Notes: a model not told the origin generated them from the sequence alone. 17,096 nucleotides of DNA from an uncultured Succinatimonas sp. (GCF_905203285.1 NZ_CAJKVK010000042.1:1-17096), one strand, 5' to 3'; shown: positions 6,578-14,822, counted from the stretch's first letter. A program made the numbers and translations.

Positions 6578-7906
6578 ATGACGGAACTTACTCCGCGTGA
6601 AATCGTAAGTGAACTTGATAGATTTATTATCGGACAGAAAGAAGCGAAGAAGTCTGTTGCTATCGCATTGCGTAATCGTTGGCGTAGAATGCAGATTGAT
6701 CCTAAGCTTCGCGGTGAAATTTTTCCGAAAAACATTTTAATGATAGGACCTACCGGTGTCGGTAAAACGGAAATCGCCCGCCGTTTGGCCTCTCTTGCCA
6801 ATGCTCCTTTTATCAAGGTTGAGGCAACTAAGTATACTGAGGTTGGTTATGTAGGAAAGGAAGTCGATTCCATAATTCGCGATCTGGTGGATGTCGGCAT
6901 GAAATTGGTTAAAGAGCAGGCTTTTAAGAAAAATCGCGTCAGAGCCGAAGATGCCGCTGAAGAACGCATTTTGGATGCTTTGCTGCCGCCTGCCGATAAT
7001 ACGCCTGAGAGTGAAAAGGAAAATAATCCTACCCGCCAGATTTTCCGTAAAAAACTTCGTGAACACGAACTTGACGACCGTGAAATTGAAATCAGAGTTG
7101 CCGATACCGGTCCTAGTTTTAATATAATCGGCGGCAATGCGGCTATTGAAGAAGTAAATAATCAGCTGCAGTCTCTTTTTGACAATATGAATGCCAATCG
7201 TACCGTTGTCAGAAAAATGAAAATTAAGGATGCTTTTAAAGAGATCGTTATGGAAGAGGCTGAAAAGCTTACTAAAAAGGATGATTTAAAAGCTGAAGCC
7301 ATTAATCTTACTGAAAACAACGGTATTGTCTTTATCGATGAAATCGACAAGATTTGCGGACAGGATTTGAACGGATCCAGAGGTGAAGTGTCACGTCAGG
7401 GCGTACAGCGTGATTTGCTGCCGTTAATTGAAGGCTGTCAGGTTAGCACTAAGTACGGTATGGTCAGAACCGATCATATTTTGTTTATCGCTTCAGGTGC
7501 TTTCCAAATGTCAAAGCCTTCTGATTTGATTCCTGAACTGCAGGGGCGTCTGCCGATTCGTGTAGAGCTTAAGGCTTTAACTTCCGAAGATTTTGAGCGT
7601 ATTTTAAAAGAGCCGCATACTTCGCTTACCAAACAGTATGAAATGCTGCTTGCAACCGAAGGCGTTACCATCGAGTTTACCGATGACGCAATTAAGCGCA
7701 TTGCTGAGGACGCTTTTACCGTTAACGAGCGTACTGAAAATATCGGTGCACGCCGCTTGCATACTTTGATGGAAAAGCTTTTGGAAAGTGTTTCTTTTGA
7801 AGCGCCTGATCATGCCGGGCAAAAAGTGATTATTGATGCTAAATATGTCGATGATCATTTAGGAGAGCTCGTGCAGAATGAAGATTTAAGCCGTTATATT
7901 CTGTAG
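6578..7906 (+). CDS. hslU: HslU, ATPase subunit of the HslUV protease
   Basis: HslU (ClpY) is an AAA+ unfoldase that feeds substrates into HslV. Walker A GPTGVGKT lies at 57-64, the substrate-gripping pore loop GYVGKEVDSIIRDL follows, then the charged intermediate domain (roughly 105-240), Walker B GIVFIDEIDK, the arginine-finger segment GRLPIRVEL and the sensor-2 motif ENIGARRLHT. The C-terminus DLSRYIL is the tail that docks into HslV. The start is ambiguous: AAGGA at 6564-6568 is only three bases from the ATG at 6572 but nine from the ATG at 6578, so the second is preferred (442 residues; E. coli 443). Using 6572 adds Met-Lys. Confidence 0.96.
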   Translation: MTELTPREIVSELDRFIIGQKEAKKSVAIALRNRWRRMQIDPKLRGEIFPKNILMIGPTGVGKTEIARRLASLANAPFIKVEATKYTEVGYVGKEVDSIIRDLVDVGMKLVKEQAFKKNRVRAEDAAEERILDALLPPADNTPESEKENNPTRQIFRKKLREHELDDREIEIRVADTGPSFNIIGGNAAIEEVNNQLQSLFDNMNANRTVVRKMKIKDAFKEIVMEEAEKLTKKDDLKAEAINLTENNGIVFIDEIDKICGQDLNGSRGEVSRQGVQRDLLPLIEGCQVSTKYGMVRTDHILFIASGAFQMSKPSDLIPELQGRLPIRVELKALTSEDFERILKEPHTSLTKQYEMLLATEGVTIEFTDDAIKRIAEDAFTVNERTENIGARRLHTLMEKLLESVSFEAPDHAGQKVIIDAKYVDDHLGELVQNEDLSRYIL

Positions 7907-7915
7907 GAAAAGTTT

Positions 7916-8176
7916 ATGAGTGAGCATGATGATTCGTTAAGCCCCAAAGAGCGTGAGCTTATAGCAAGTTTAAAGGAAATAGTCTCGTTAAGTGAGAATA
8001 TGCGCATTAAGCTTGAAAGGGCACAAAAGGAATTGAGCTCACTGCAGGCTACTTTGTCTTCAGAAAGACGCAGTATGATTGAGCTTAAAGAAGAGAATCA
8101 GCATTTGCGTGAAGTTTTGCAGAACTGGCGGAATCGGATGAATTCGGTTCTGGAACAGTTAGGTGAAATAAAGTAG
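7916..8176 (+). CDS. zapB: ZapB-like cell division coiled-coil protein
   Basis: This 86-residue protein is almost entirely a charged alpha-helical coiled coil with regular Leu/Met/Ile heptad positions. Its second half, EENQHLREVLQNWRNRM and the following residues, closely matches the C-terminal half of E. coli ZapB (81 residues), which carries ENNHLKE, then a Trp, then a helix ending in Glu-Val. ZapB links the FtsZ ring, through ZapA, to the chromosome terminus in the cytoplasm. AGGA at 7905-7908 overlaps the hslU stop and lies seven bases before the ATG, so it is probably the last gene of the argS-ftsN-hslVU transcript. In E. coli zapB lies a few genes from hslUV. Short coiled coils are easy to over-assign, so some doubt remains. 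Confidence 0.8.
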   Translation: MSEHDDSLSPKERELIASLKEIVSLSENMRIKLERAQKELSSLQATLSSERRSMIELKEENQHLREVLQNWRNRMNSVLEQLGEIK

Positions 8177-8183
8177 TAAAAAC

Positions 8184-8205
8184 TAAGGCCGGATATCCGG
8201 CCTTA
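8184..8205. terminator. Perfect palindromic terminator shared by zapB and fruA
   Basis: A 22-base perfect palindrome with half-site TAAGGCCGGAT forms a GC-rich stem with almost no loop (in RNA about nine pairs and a four-base loop). It starts eight bases after the zapB stop and ends 15 bases before the fruA stop on the other strand. On the plus strand it is followed by AATTTT, and on the minus strand by TTAGTTTTT reading outward. It therefore fits an intrinsic terminator working in both directions between convergent genes. Confidence 0.85.
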
Positions 8206-8219
8206 ATTTTGAATGCTAT

Positions 8220-10121
8220 TTAGCTCTCGATATTTAAAGGTTTTCTTCCGATCCTAAAGAGTATAGTGCTGACTATAACGCCGCACAGTAAAGAGAGCAG
8301 GAAGAACAACGGATTTTCTGCCAATACCACGATAAAGATGCCGCCGTGAGGGGCACATAATCCGCAGCTAAAGAACATTGATAAAGCACCTGCTACTGCA
8401 GCACCTGAAATGCAGGCGATACGCATTTTAGTCGGATTTATGGCTAAAAACGGATAGACACCTTCAGTTATAAACAAAAATCCTTTACTTATTGCAGCCC
8501 ATGCTAAACCTTGTTCAGGTTTTGAGAAACAGTTCTTAAAAAGTAATGCGCCAAGACCTGCGGCAATCGGCGGTACCATACCTCCTACCATTACTGCTGC
8601 CATAATAAGGCAGCCCGGGCCTACTTCAGGCAGACAATCACCTAAGAGTAAAACACCGCATGCGTAGGCAATTTTATTGCAAGGTCCTCCCATATCGGCA
8701 GCCATCATACCGCCTAACACAGCTCCTATAATCGCCAGAACCCAAGCATTGGCTCCCGATAAAAACATCTCGATAGCCGAATCGATAAGAATTGCCGGGA
8801 TATTGGTAATAAATTTAGCAATGATAGTTGTGAGTACGGCACCTAGCAACGGATAAACCAAGAGCGCGAACATAGCGTCATGGCCTTTTAGGAATCTTGC
8901 GGCAAGCCGCGCGGATAAAAATGCCACCCCGCCGCCTACAAAACCGTTTAAGACCGCTCCGATAACTCCGGCATCAGACATATCTGCCATAACGCCGCCG
9001 GTAAATCCTGCGACAAGCGCCATGCGTCCGGCCATGGAGAAGGCGATAAAAGCGCTTAACACCGGGAAAAGCAAGGCACCGATACTGTAGCCGATAGTAT
9101 CAAGGAAGAAGCCCAGCTCCGTGTCGCGAATGAAATTAAGGCGGGCAACGGCGGAAAGAATGCCTGCGGTTGCTGCAAGCGGGAGAATATAGGTAAGTCC
9201 GCTCATTAAGTGACGGTACAGTTTCATCGGAATATTGGAAGATTCCGATAAGGCGCCGGCACTGTAAACAGGGCAATTAGGATCTAATGCTTTGGTGATA
9301 AGTTCAAGCGGACGGCGTACTCCGTCGACTACGCCTACGCGAACCATTCTTTTACCGATGAAACGATCAATATTAACGGCACGATCAGCGGCAACGATTA
9401 CGGCTTTAGCGTTGGCGATTTCCTCCGGCATCAGCTGATTGCGGTTACCGGCGGCTCCGTCAGCCTCGACTTTGATGGAAATTCCCATTTCTTTGGCTTT
9501 ATGCTCAAGAGCTTCCGCTGCCATATAAGTATGGGAAAGTCCGGCAGGACATGCGGTTACGGCAACAAGATCATAAACGGGAACTTTTGCTTTGTTTTCT
9601 GACTGCTGCGTGTTTTCTTGTTGTTGTGCCTGTTCTTTTTGCTCTTCCTCTTCTTTGTTTATTTCTTTTTTTTCTGCTTCATTAATATAAGAAAGGAATT
9701 CATCCACGCTTTTAGCTGAAATCAGAGCTTTACGGAAATCTTCGTCGATTAACAAAGATGACAGGCGGGCAAGAACATCAAGATGAGCATCAGAGGCGTT
9801 ATGCGGTGAGGCGATTAAAAAGATAAGATTGACGGGTTCTCCGTCAATTGAATCAAATTCAACGCCGTTTTTAACCACCATGGCAGAGAGCGCCGGTCTT
9901 GAAACGCCGGCACTTTTGGCATGGGGGATAGCTACACCCTCACCAAATCCGGTGGAACCTTTGCGTTCACGATCAAAAACAGCGGCACGAAAGCGCTCCG
10001 TGTCACTTAAACAGCCGGTCCCTGCAAGACTGTCTACAAGATCGTTAATTGCAGATTCTTTATTGATGGGAGCGGCGGTTAGATTTACCGCTCGCCGATC
10101 CAAAAGATCGCAAATATGCAT
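8220..10121 (-). CDS. fruA: Fructose-family PTS permease, IIA-IIB-IIC fusion
   Basis: This enzyme II takes phosphate from HPr and phosphorylates fructose, giving fructose 1-phosphate, as it crosses the inner membrane. The 633 residues run IIA (1-150, phosphorylated His67 in AIPHAKS), a low-complexity Glu/Gln/Lys linker (about 150-178), IIB (180-280, phosphorylated Cys191 in TACPAGLSHTYMAAEAL) and a hydrophobic IIC (about 300-625) with GGMMAADMGGPCNK and GFLFITEGVYPFLA. E. coli splits IIA into FruB, so this fused order resembles the fructose permeases of Gram-positive bacteria. No FPr domain and no fruK or fruB neighbour is visible, so phosphate should come from general HPr encoded elsewhere. 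AGGA lies six bases before the ATG. The exact sugar is inferred; a mannose-type or 2-O-mannosylglycerate member of the family is possible. Confidence 0.88.
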   Translation of the reverse strand: MHICDLLDRRAVNLTAAPINKESAINDLVDSLAGTGCLSDTERFRAAVFDRERKGSTGFGEGVAIPHAKSAGVSRPALSAMVVKNGVEFDSIDGEPVNLIFLIASPHNASDAHLDVLARLSSLLIDEDFRKALISAKSVDEFLSYINEAEKKEINKEEEEQKEQAQQQENTQQSENKAKVPVYDLVAVTACPAGLSHTYMAAEALEHKAKEMGISIKVEADGAAGNRNQLMPEEIANAKAVIVAADRAVNIDRFIGKRMVRVGVVDGVRRPLELITKALDPNCPVYSAGALSESSNIPMKLYRHLMSGLTYILPLAATAGILSAVARLNFIRDTELGFFLDTIGYSIGALLFPVLSAFIAFSMAGRMALVAGFTGGVMADMSDAGVIGAVLNGFVGGGVAFLSARLAARFLKGHDAMFALLVYPLLGAVLTTIIAKFITNIPAILIDSAIEMFLSGANAWVLAIIGAVLGGMMAADMGGPCNKIAYACGVLLLGDCLPEVGPGCLIMAAVMVGGMVPPIAAGLGALLFKNCFSKPEQGLAWAAISKGFLFITEGVYPFLAINPTKMRIACISGAAVAGALSMFFSCGLCAPHGGIFIVVLAENPLFFLLSLLCGVIVSTILFRIGRKPLNIES

Positions 10122-10150
10122 ATTTTTTCCTAAGTGATAAACACGGCTTA

Positions 10151-10187
10151 ATTATACAGATAACGCAATTGAAAATGTAAATTGCGT
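10151..10187 (-). promoter_or_regulatory. fruA promoter overlapped by an inverted repeat (operator candidate)
   Basis: On the minus strand a perfect TATAAT (plus-strand 10151-10156) lies about 30 bases before the fruA start codon. A TTTACA (10176-10181, spacer 19) or TTACAT (10175-10180, spacer 18) could serve as -35. An inverted repeat, ACGCAATT at 10163-10170 with AATTGCGT at 10180-10187 and nine bases between, covers the -35 and most of the spacer. A repressor bound there would block RNA polymerase. It does not resemble the Cra/FruR site I know (TGAATCG-TTCA type). Confidence 0.5.
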
Positions 10188-10205
10188 ATGCCGGAATATC
10201 GGCAT
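10188..10205 (-). terminator. Possible weak terminator hairpin after cysE
   Basis: ATGCCG at 10188-10193 and CGGCAT at 10200-10205 form a six-pair stem with a six-base loop, 12 bases beyond the cysE stop. Reading on the minus strand it is followed by ACGCAATTTACATTTT, which is only moderately T-rich. It may reduce read-through from fieF-cysE into fruA, or it may be part of the fruA control region. Confidence 0.35.
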
Positions 10206-10217
10206 GTAAGATTTCTT

Positions 10218-11081
10218 TTAAATAATCTTTACATTGCAAATTTGTCCGCAAGCACTGGTACAGATAGTTTCTTTAGTATCAAGATCCTGATCCATATTAA
10301 GTGACGGAACATCTTCTTTAGGTATTCCGACTACACGAGCGGGAATTCCCGCTACCGTAGTGTGCGGCATAACATCGGCAAGTACGACGGAACCAGCTCC
10401 GATTTTGGCGTTATCACCGATTTTGATGTTGCCGAGGATCTTTGCTCCGGCTCCAATCATAACACCTGAACCTACTTTTGGATGACGATCGCCTTGTTCT
10501 TTACCGGTACCGCCAAGAGTAACGTTATGCAAAATGGACACGTTATTGCCGACGCGTGCGGTTTCGCCTATGACTATTCCTGTCGCGTGGTCAAACATGA
10601 TGCCGTGACCGATTTGCGCTGCAGGATGGATGTCCACGCCGAAAACGTCTGAAACTATGCCTTGCATAAAACGGGCAAAATCACGACGGCCTTGCTGCCA
10701 TAACCAGTGAGCGACACGCCATGATTCAAGTGCGTGAGGTCCTTTAAAGTATAAAAAAGGAGAAGTGTAGTCAGACGCTGCCGGGTCACGGGAACATACT
10801 GCTATCAGATCTTCAGCGGCGTCCTCAAGAATTTGAGGATCTGCAGTAAATGCTTCAATGCAGATTTGAAAGAGCTCTTTTTGCCCGATAACGGGAGTAG
10901 CAAGACGGTTGGAGATAATTTGCGCCAGTCCTTCACCTAAATTGGCACAATTTAATATCGCTTTATCAAGGTAACCTTTTAAGAGCGGCTCTTTTTGTAA
11001 GATATTTGCAGCTTCTTTTTGCATTTGTTCCCATAAAAGAACCGATTTTAGTTGAGAGTTAGCCACTTGCTGAATCCTCAT
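10218..11081 (-). CDS. cysE: Serine O-acetyltransferase
   Basis: CysE transfers acetyl from acetyl-CoA to L-serine, the committed step of cysteine synthesis in the cytosol. The 287 residues (E. coli 273) comprise an N-terminal helical domain (about 1-145) and a left-handed beta helix of hexapeptide repeats (about 150-255) with DIHPAAQIGHG, the active-site DHATGIVIGET at 164-174 and GTGKEQGDRHPK. The C-terminus ends in Ile, as needed for docking into cysteine synthase CysK in other bacteria. Unlike E. coli, the tail just before this Ile holds three evenly spaced cysteines (Cys274, Cys278, Cys282; CxxxCxxxC). The start codon overlaps the fieF stop as TAATG and has no obvious Shine-Dalgarno of its own, implying translational coupling to the metal transporter. 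Confidence 0.95.
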   Translation of the reverse strand: MRIQQVANSQLKSVLLWEQMQKEAANILQKEPLLKGYLDKAILNCANLGEGLAQIISNRLATPVIGQKELFQICIEAFTADPQILEDAAEDLIAVCSRDPAASDYTSPFLYFKGPHALESWRVAHWLWQQGRRDFARFMQGIVSDVFGVDIHPAAQIGHGIMFDHATGIVIGETARVGNNVSILHNVTLGGTGKEQGDRHPKVGSGVMIGAGAKILGNIKIGDNAKIGAGSVVLADVMPHTTVAGIPARVVGIPKEDVPSLNMDQDLDTKETICTSACGQICNVKII

Positions 11082-12091
11082 TAACAGTAAGTTTCACCGT
11101 TTTTGCTTTTGTTTTGCTTGTATATTTCCGGATTCACCGGGCAAGAAGTTTCGTCCATAAATTGAACGTCTTTGTACGTATCATCCGTATCCGGCTCCAT
11201 ATGTATGGTTATATCACTGTCAGGATAACGGATTTTGATGGCCTTTTCAGCCTCTGAGGCAATTTTATGCGCTTTTGTTAATGGCATATTACCATCAAGG
11301 ACAATATGACATTGAATAAAAGTATGAGGACCTGCCTGTCTTGTTTTTAAATCGTGAAGTGATAGTACCCCGTCAATTCCTAAAATTAAGGACATAACTT
11401 CAGTATGTTCTGCAGGCGGCATTGATTTATCAAGAAGCGTTGAGATGGCAGTCCTTCCGATATGATAAGCGCTATGCAGAATATAAAAACCTAAAATCAC
11501 CGTAAACAGACCGTCAGCCCAAGCAAAATTAAAGCGGCTTAAGATTAACGAAGCGACGACTCCCAAATTTAATAGGATGTCGGATAAATAGTGATACCTG
11601 TCGGCATTAATTGCTTCGCTTGATGTCTTTTTATATACGTAGCTTTGAAAAGTGACAAGGCATACCGTGATAAGCAAGGATAAAGTGGTGACAATGATGG
11701 CAGCGTCAATATAGCCGATGACTTCAGGATTTTGCAGACGTTCAAAACCGTGAACTATAAGAAGGATTGAAGATCCGCTTATAAATGCTGCTTGTGTAAG
11801 GGCAGCTAAAGCTTCGGCCTTATAGTGACCGAAACGATGATCTTTATCGGCAGGAGCCAGGGCAAAACGCAGAGCAAGCAAATTAATAAAAGAAGCGCAG
11901 CAGTCGATAAGCGAGTCGGTAAGTGAAGCCAGAATTGTTGAAGAACCGCTGAAAAACCAGACTGTAGCTTTCATGACAATAAGAGAAATAGCTGTTGCAA
12001 CCGAAGCAAATCCGGCAAGCAGCACCAGTTTTCTGTAATTGACTGCAGGAATGTTTGGTTCCTCAGTACAAGGCTTGTTCACTTCAATCAT
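11081..12091 (-). CDS. fieF: Cation diffusion facilitator, FieF (YiiP) type
   Basis: FieF is a homodimeric inner-membrane antiporter that exports divalent metals (Zn, Fe, Cd in E. coli) in exchange for protons. Six hydrophobic helices lie between about 20 and 215, followed by a cytoplasmic metal-binding domain. The transport site is intact: Asp59 and Asp63 in TDSLID, His167 and Asp171 in HYLSD. The cytoplasmic site residues His246, His262, His275 and His297 are kept, with Glu299 where E. coli has Asp285. At 336 residues it is longer than E. coli FieF (300), because of an N-terminal extension and a hydrophilic tail holding Cys317 and ending in Cys336. No strong Shine-Dalgarno precedes the ATG. 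It overlaps cysE by one base. The transported metal cannot be read from the sequence. Confidence 0.92.
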   Translation of the reverse strand: MIEVNKPCTEEPNIPAVNYRKLVLLAGFASVATAISLIVMKATVWFFSGSSTILASLTDSLIDCCASFINLLALRFALAPADKDHRFGHYKAEALAALTQAAFISGSSILLIVHGFERLQNPEVIGYIDAAIIVTTLSLLITVCLVTFQSYVYKKTSSEAINADRYHYLSDILLNLGVVASLILSRFNFAWADGLFTVILGFYILHSAYHIGRTAISTLLDKSMPPAEHTEVMSLILGIDGVLSLHDLKTRQAGPHTFIQCHIVLDGNMPLTKAHKIASEAEKAIKIRYPDSDITIHMEPDTDDTYKDVQFMDETSCPVNPEIYKQNKSKNGETYC

Positions 12092-12368
12092 TTTCTTTTT
12101 ATTTATCGTTATTCCTTTTGTTAAAAAGGAGTTTTGGAAGCTTAATCTTTTTATAAAAAATTCTGTTTATTGTAACAGCCTTTTGGTTTAAAAATTTTTG
12201 TCAGCTAAAAGTCGCCCTATATCATAGCGAGATTGGAAAATCGCACTTATAATCTAAGTAATCATAGTACGAAAATATAGAAGCCAGATACTTTACGCAA
12301 CGTGGATTTTTATGGTGCGCGTAATTGTTTAAACGTAAAGCTCGGACGCTTTTAAGGCAGGTGCGGCG
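12092..12368. promoter_or_regulatory. Divergent fieF/plsB control region
   Basis: This 277-base gap has no gene or RNA that I can recognise. For plsB, TTGTCA at 12198-12203 and TATCAT at 12220-12225, 16 apart, form a good sigma-70 match. A second perfect TATAAT at 12248-12253 has only a poor -35. On the fieF side, TCCTTTT (12113-12119) and AAAAGGA (12124-12130) form a seven-pair hairpin in the fieF leader that would pair the purine-rich AAAAGGA. CTGTT/AACAG around 12163-12178 is a short inverted repeat. I could not define a fieF promoter, and saw no convincing Fur or Zur site. Confidence 0.45.
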
Positions 12369-14822
12369 ATGATGCTTAATAAGATACTGCGGTTTATTTT
12401 TTATTATCCCATTCGTTTTACGGCAACTTGTGATCCGGTTCCGTTTGAGCCTTTAAAGCATATTAAAATTGATAAGCATAAGCCTATTGCTTATGTAACG
12501 GTGTCATCGTCAGTCGCTAATTTGATGACTATTGAGCGCTTGACCAAAAAACTGGGGTTGCCCAGTCCGTTTGAGCCTTTGGTTGTAGGACCGATGCGTT
12601 TAAAAAGAACGGCTTATTTAAGATCGCCCGGTCTTTTCAGTTCCCGTTTGCATAAACGTGATATTTATAAAGTTTTTAATACGTGGGTTGCCGCTTGCCG
12701 AGATTTTGGCACTGATATTCAGATAATTCCCATCACTGTTTTGTGGTCGCGAAACCCTTCTTATGAAGGTTTGGCAATGCGCGGCATTGAGGCTCCGACT
12801 CCTTCATGGCGTAAATTTTTAACCGTAACTTTCTCGGGACGAGATAACTGCACTATTGTTTCAGATCCGGTATCGGCTCTTGCCATTCAAGAAAAATTAG
12901 AGCAAAGCAAATATACTAATTTATTGCAGCGAGCAGCAGCTTTGCATTTTCTGCGTAAAGCCAGATCGGTTGTAGGAAAGCCTTTCCCTAACCGTAAGCT
13001 TCTTATTGAGGAGCTGATGTCAAGACAAGGTACGCAAGTTGCGATTGAAGAGGAAATGAAGCGCAGCGGAGCGAAGAAAGAAGATCTTGAAGTAAAGGCG
13101 CGGCAGATTTTTGACGTGATGGCGGCAGATACCCGTTATCCGCTTTTGAAGTTTTTAAATTCCGTTATCAGCCTTTTGTGGCGGCGTTTTTATCACGGAC
13201 AAACAATCATTGGGGCAAACCGTGTTCGTGAACTGGTACAAAGCGGACATGAGATCATTTATATTCCGTGCCATAGAAGCCACATGGACTATATTTTGCT
13301 GTCCTTTGTTATTTTCCATGAAGGTTTGCCGCTGCCGCAGATTGCCTCTGGAGACAATTTGAATTTCTTTCCGGTAGGACCGCTTATTCGCCGTTGCGGT
13401 TCGTATTTTATTCGCCGCAAGATGAAAGGAGATCTGTTTTATACCGATATGTTCAGAGAGTATTTAAGTTTGCTCTTTGAACACGGATATGCTACGGAAT
13501 TCTTCATTGAAGGCGGACGATCACGTACCGGCAGAACTTTGCCGCCGCGAACCGGCATGGTTTCAATGACCGTTCAGGCGCAATTGCGCGGTATTGAACG
13601 TCCTATTGCCTTTATTCCGACATATTTAGGCTATGAGCATGTTATGGAAGTCGGATCGTACATGAAGGAATTAGGCGGAGCGCAGAAAGAAAAAGAAAGT
13701 GCTTGGCAGCTTTTAGGTATTTTTAAGCGTTTTAGATATTACGGCCGCGGTTATGTAACTTTCGGTGAGCCGGTTATCGTTCCGCGCTATTTGTCGCAAA
13801 TGGTTCCTGATTGGCGAAAAGATCTTGACCCGACAGGACGAGGACGTCCCGATTGGCTTTATGAAACAGTCAATCAGATGTCGCATGATATTATTATTAA
13901 GCTTAATGATTCGGCAATTGCCAACGGTATTAATCTGTGCGCGTTAGCTCTTATGAGCGATGAGGATCATATTATCAGCATGCGCGGACTGCACCGCTGT
14001 GTTGCTTTGTTCTTAAAGCTTTTAGAGTGCGATGAGGCCCGACACAAGTCTTTGCCTGAAGACAGGGAAACCGGTGTTTTGATTAAGCAGGCGCTCGAAT
14101 TGCATAAATTCCATGTTTATAACGTAGGCGACATGGAGTTCGTGCGTCCAAGCCGCGGTCAGACTTTGCAGCTTAGATATTTTAAGAATAATATTCTGCA
14201 TTTGTTTGCGCTTCCTGCGCTTATTGCCAATATCCTTATCCGCAACGGTCATATTTTAAGAAAAGACGTCAACACGCATACAAGATCGTTGTTTTATTTT
14301 TTGCGTCATGAGCTTTATTCTCCGGTTCCTGAGGAGTCGCTTGATAATTTAATTGAGATTTATATCGACACTTTCTTAAAGGAAGGTTATATAACGCAAA
14401 ATGAAGACATGCTTTATATTTCAGGTGACGGGTTTAATGAGTTTAGTATTTTATCAAGAACCATTCGACCGCACTTGATTCGCTTCCTGGTTGCGGGAAC
14501 AGCATTAAAGCAGATAGAAGACGGTACAATGAATGTTGACGCCTTCATTAAAAAGTGCATTGATTTATCAAAGCGTCTGTCTTCTTATGTAACTGAGAAT
14601 TCTCCTGATTTTGCCGATCCGATTTTGTTTAAGATCATATGCCATACTTTCATTAGACATAAGTATTTTGAGGTATTGGAAGACGGCACGATTAAGAAGA
14701 ATCTTCCTAAAGTGGAGAAACTGTTGCGAGCTGCCGAGCCTTTGCTTGCAGCACGTGAGGTGCAGGCTCTTACCGGCAGGAAAGTAAGAGGCAATCTTAT
14801 CAAACAGCAGACCGCCTCTTAA
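12369..14822 (+). CDS. plsB: Glycerol-3-phosphate 1-O-acyltransferase PlsB
   Basis: PlsB is an inner-membrane enzyme that places the first fatty acyl chain on sn-glycerol 3-phosphate, from acyl-CoA or acyl-ACP, to start phospholipid synthesis. The 817 residues match E. coli PlsB (807). The acyltransferase blocks appear in order: HRSHMD with catalytic His302 and Asp307, GSYFIRR, FIEGGRSRTGR at 379-389 for glycerol-phosphate binding, and AFIPTYLGYEHVMEVGSY. A hydrophobic segment near residues 315-325 and another around 615-630 may contact the membrane. The start is the first of two adjacent ATGs; AGG at 12359-12361 lies seven bases before it. It converges on trmA with only nine bases between stops. 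The gene stands alone here; E. coli's neighbours dgkA and lexA are absent. Confidence 0.97.
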   Translation: MMLNKILRFIFYYPIRFTATCDPVPFEPLKHIKIDKHKPIAYVTVSSSVANLMTIERLTKKLGLPSPFEPLVVGPMRLKRTAYLRSPGLFSSRLHKRDIYKVFNTWVAACRDFGTDIQIIPITVLWSRNPSYEGLAMRGIEAPTPSWRKFLTVTFSGRDNCTIVSDPVSALAIQEKLEQSKYTNLLQRAAALHFLRKARSVVGKPFPNRKLLIEELMSRQGTQVAIEEEMKRSGAKKEDLEVKARQIFDVMAADTRYPLLKFLNSVISLLWRRFYHGQTIIGANRVRELVQSGHEIIYIPCHRSHMDYILLSFVIFHEGLPLPQIASGDNLNFFPVGPLIRRCGSYFIRRKMKGDLFYTDMFREYLSLLFEHGYATEFFIEGGRSRTGRTLPPRTGMVSMTVQAQLRGIERPIAFIPTYLGYEHVMEVGSYMKELGGAQKEKESAWQLLGIFKRFRYYGRGYVTFGEPVIVPRYLSQMVPDWRKDLDPTGRGRPDWLYETVNQMSHDIIIKLNDSAIANGINLCALALMSDEDHIISMRGLHRCVALFLKLLECDEARHKSLPEDRETGVLIKQALELHKFHVYNVGDMEFVRPSRGQTLQLRYFKNNILHLFALPALIANILIRNGHILRKDVNTHTRSLFYFLRHELYSPVPEESLDNLIEIYIDTFLKEGYITQNEDMLYISGDGFNEFSILSRTIRPHLIRFLVAGTALKQIEDGTMNVDAFIKKCIDLSKRLSSYVTENSPDFADPILFKIICHTFIRHKYFEVLEDGTIKKNLPKVEKLLRAAEPLLAAREVQALTGRKVRGNLIKQQTAS

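Noticed and set aside
9829..10137. Plus-strand open frame of about 100 codons opposite the fruA IIA domain
   Set aside because: The IIA motif with His67 is clear on the minus strand; the plus frame shows nothing recognisable.
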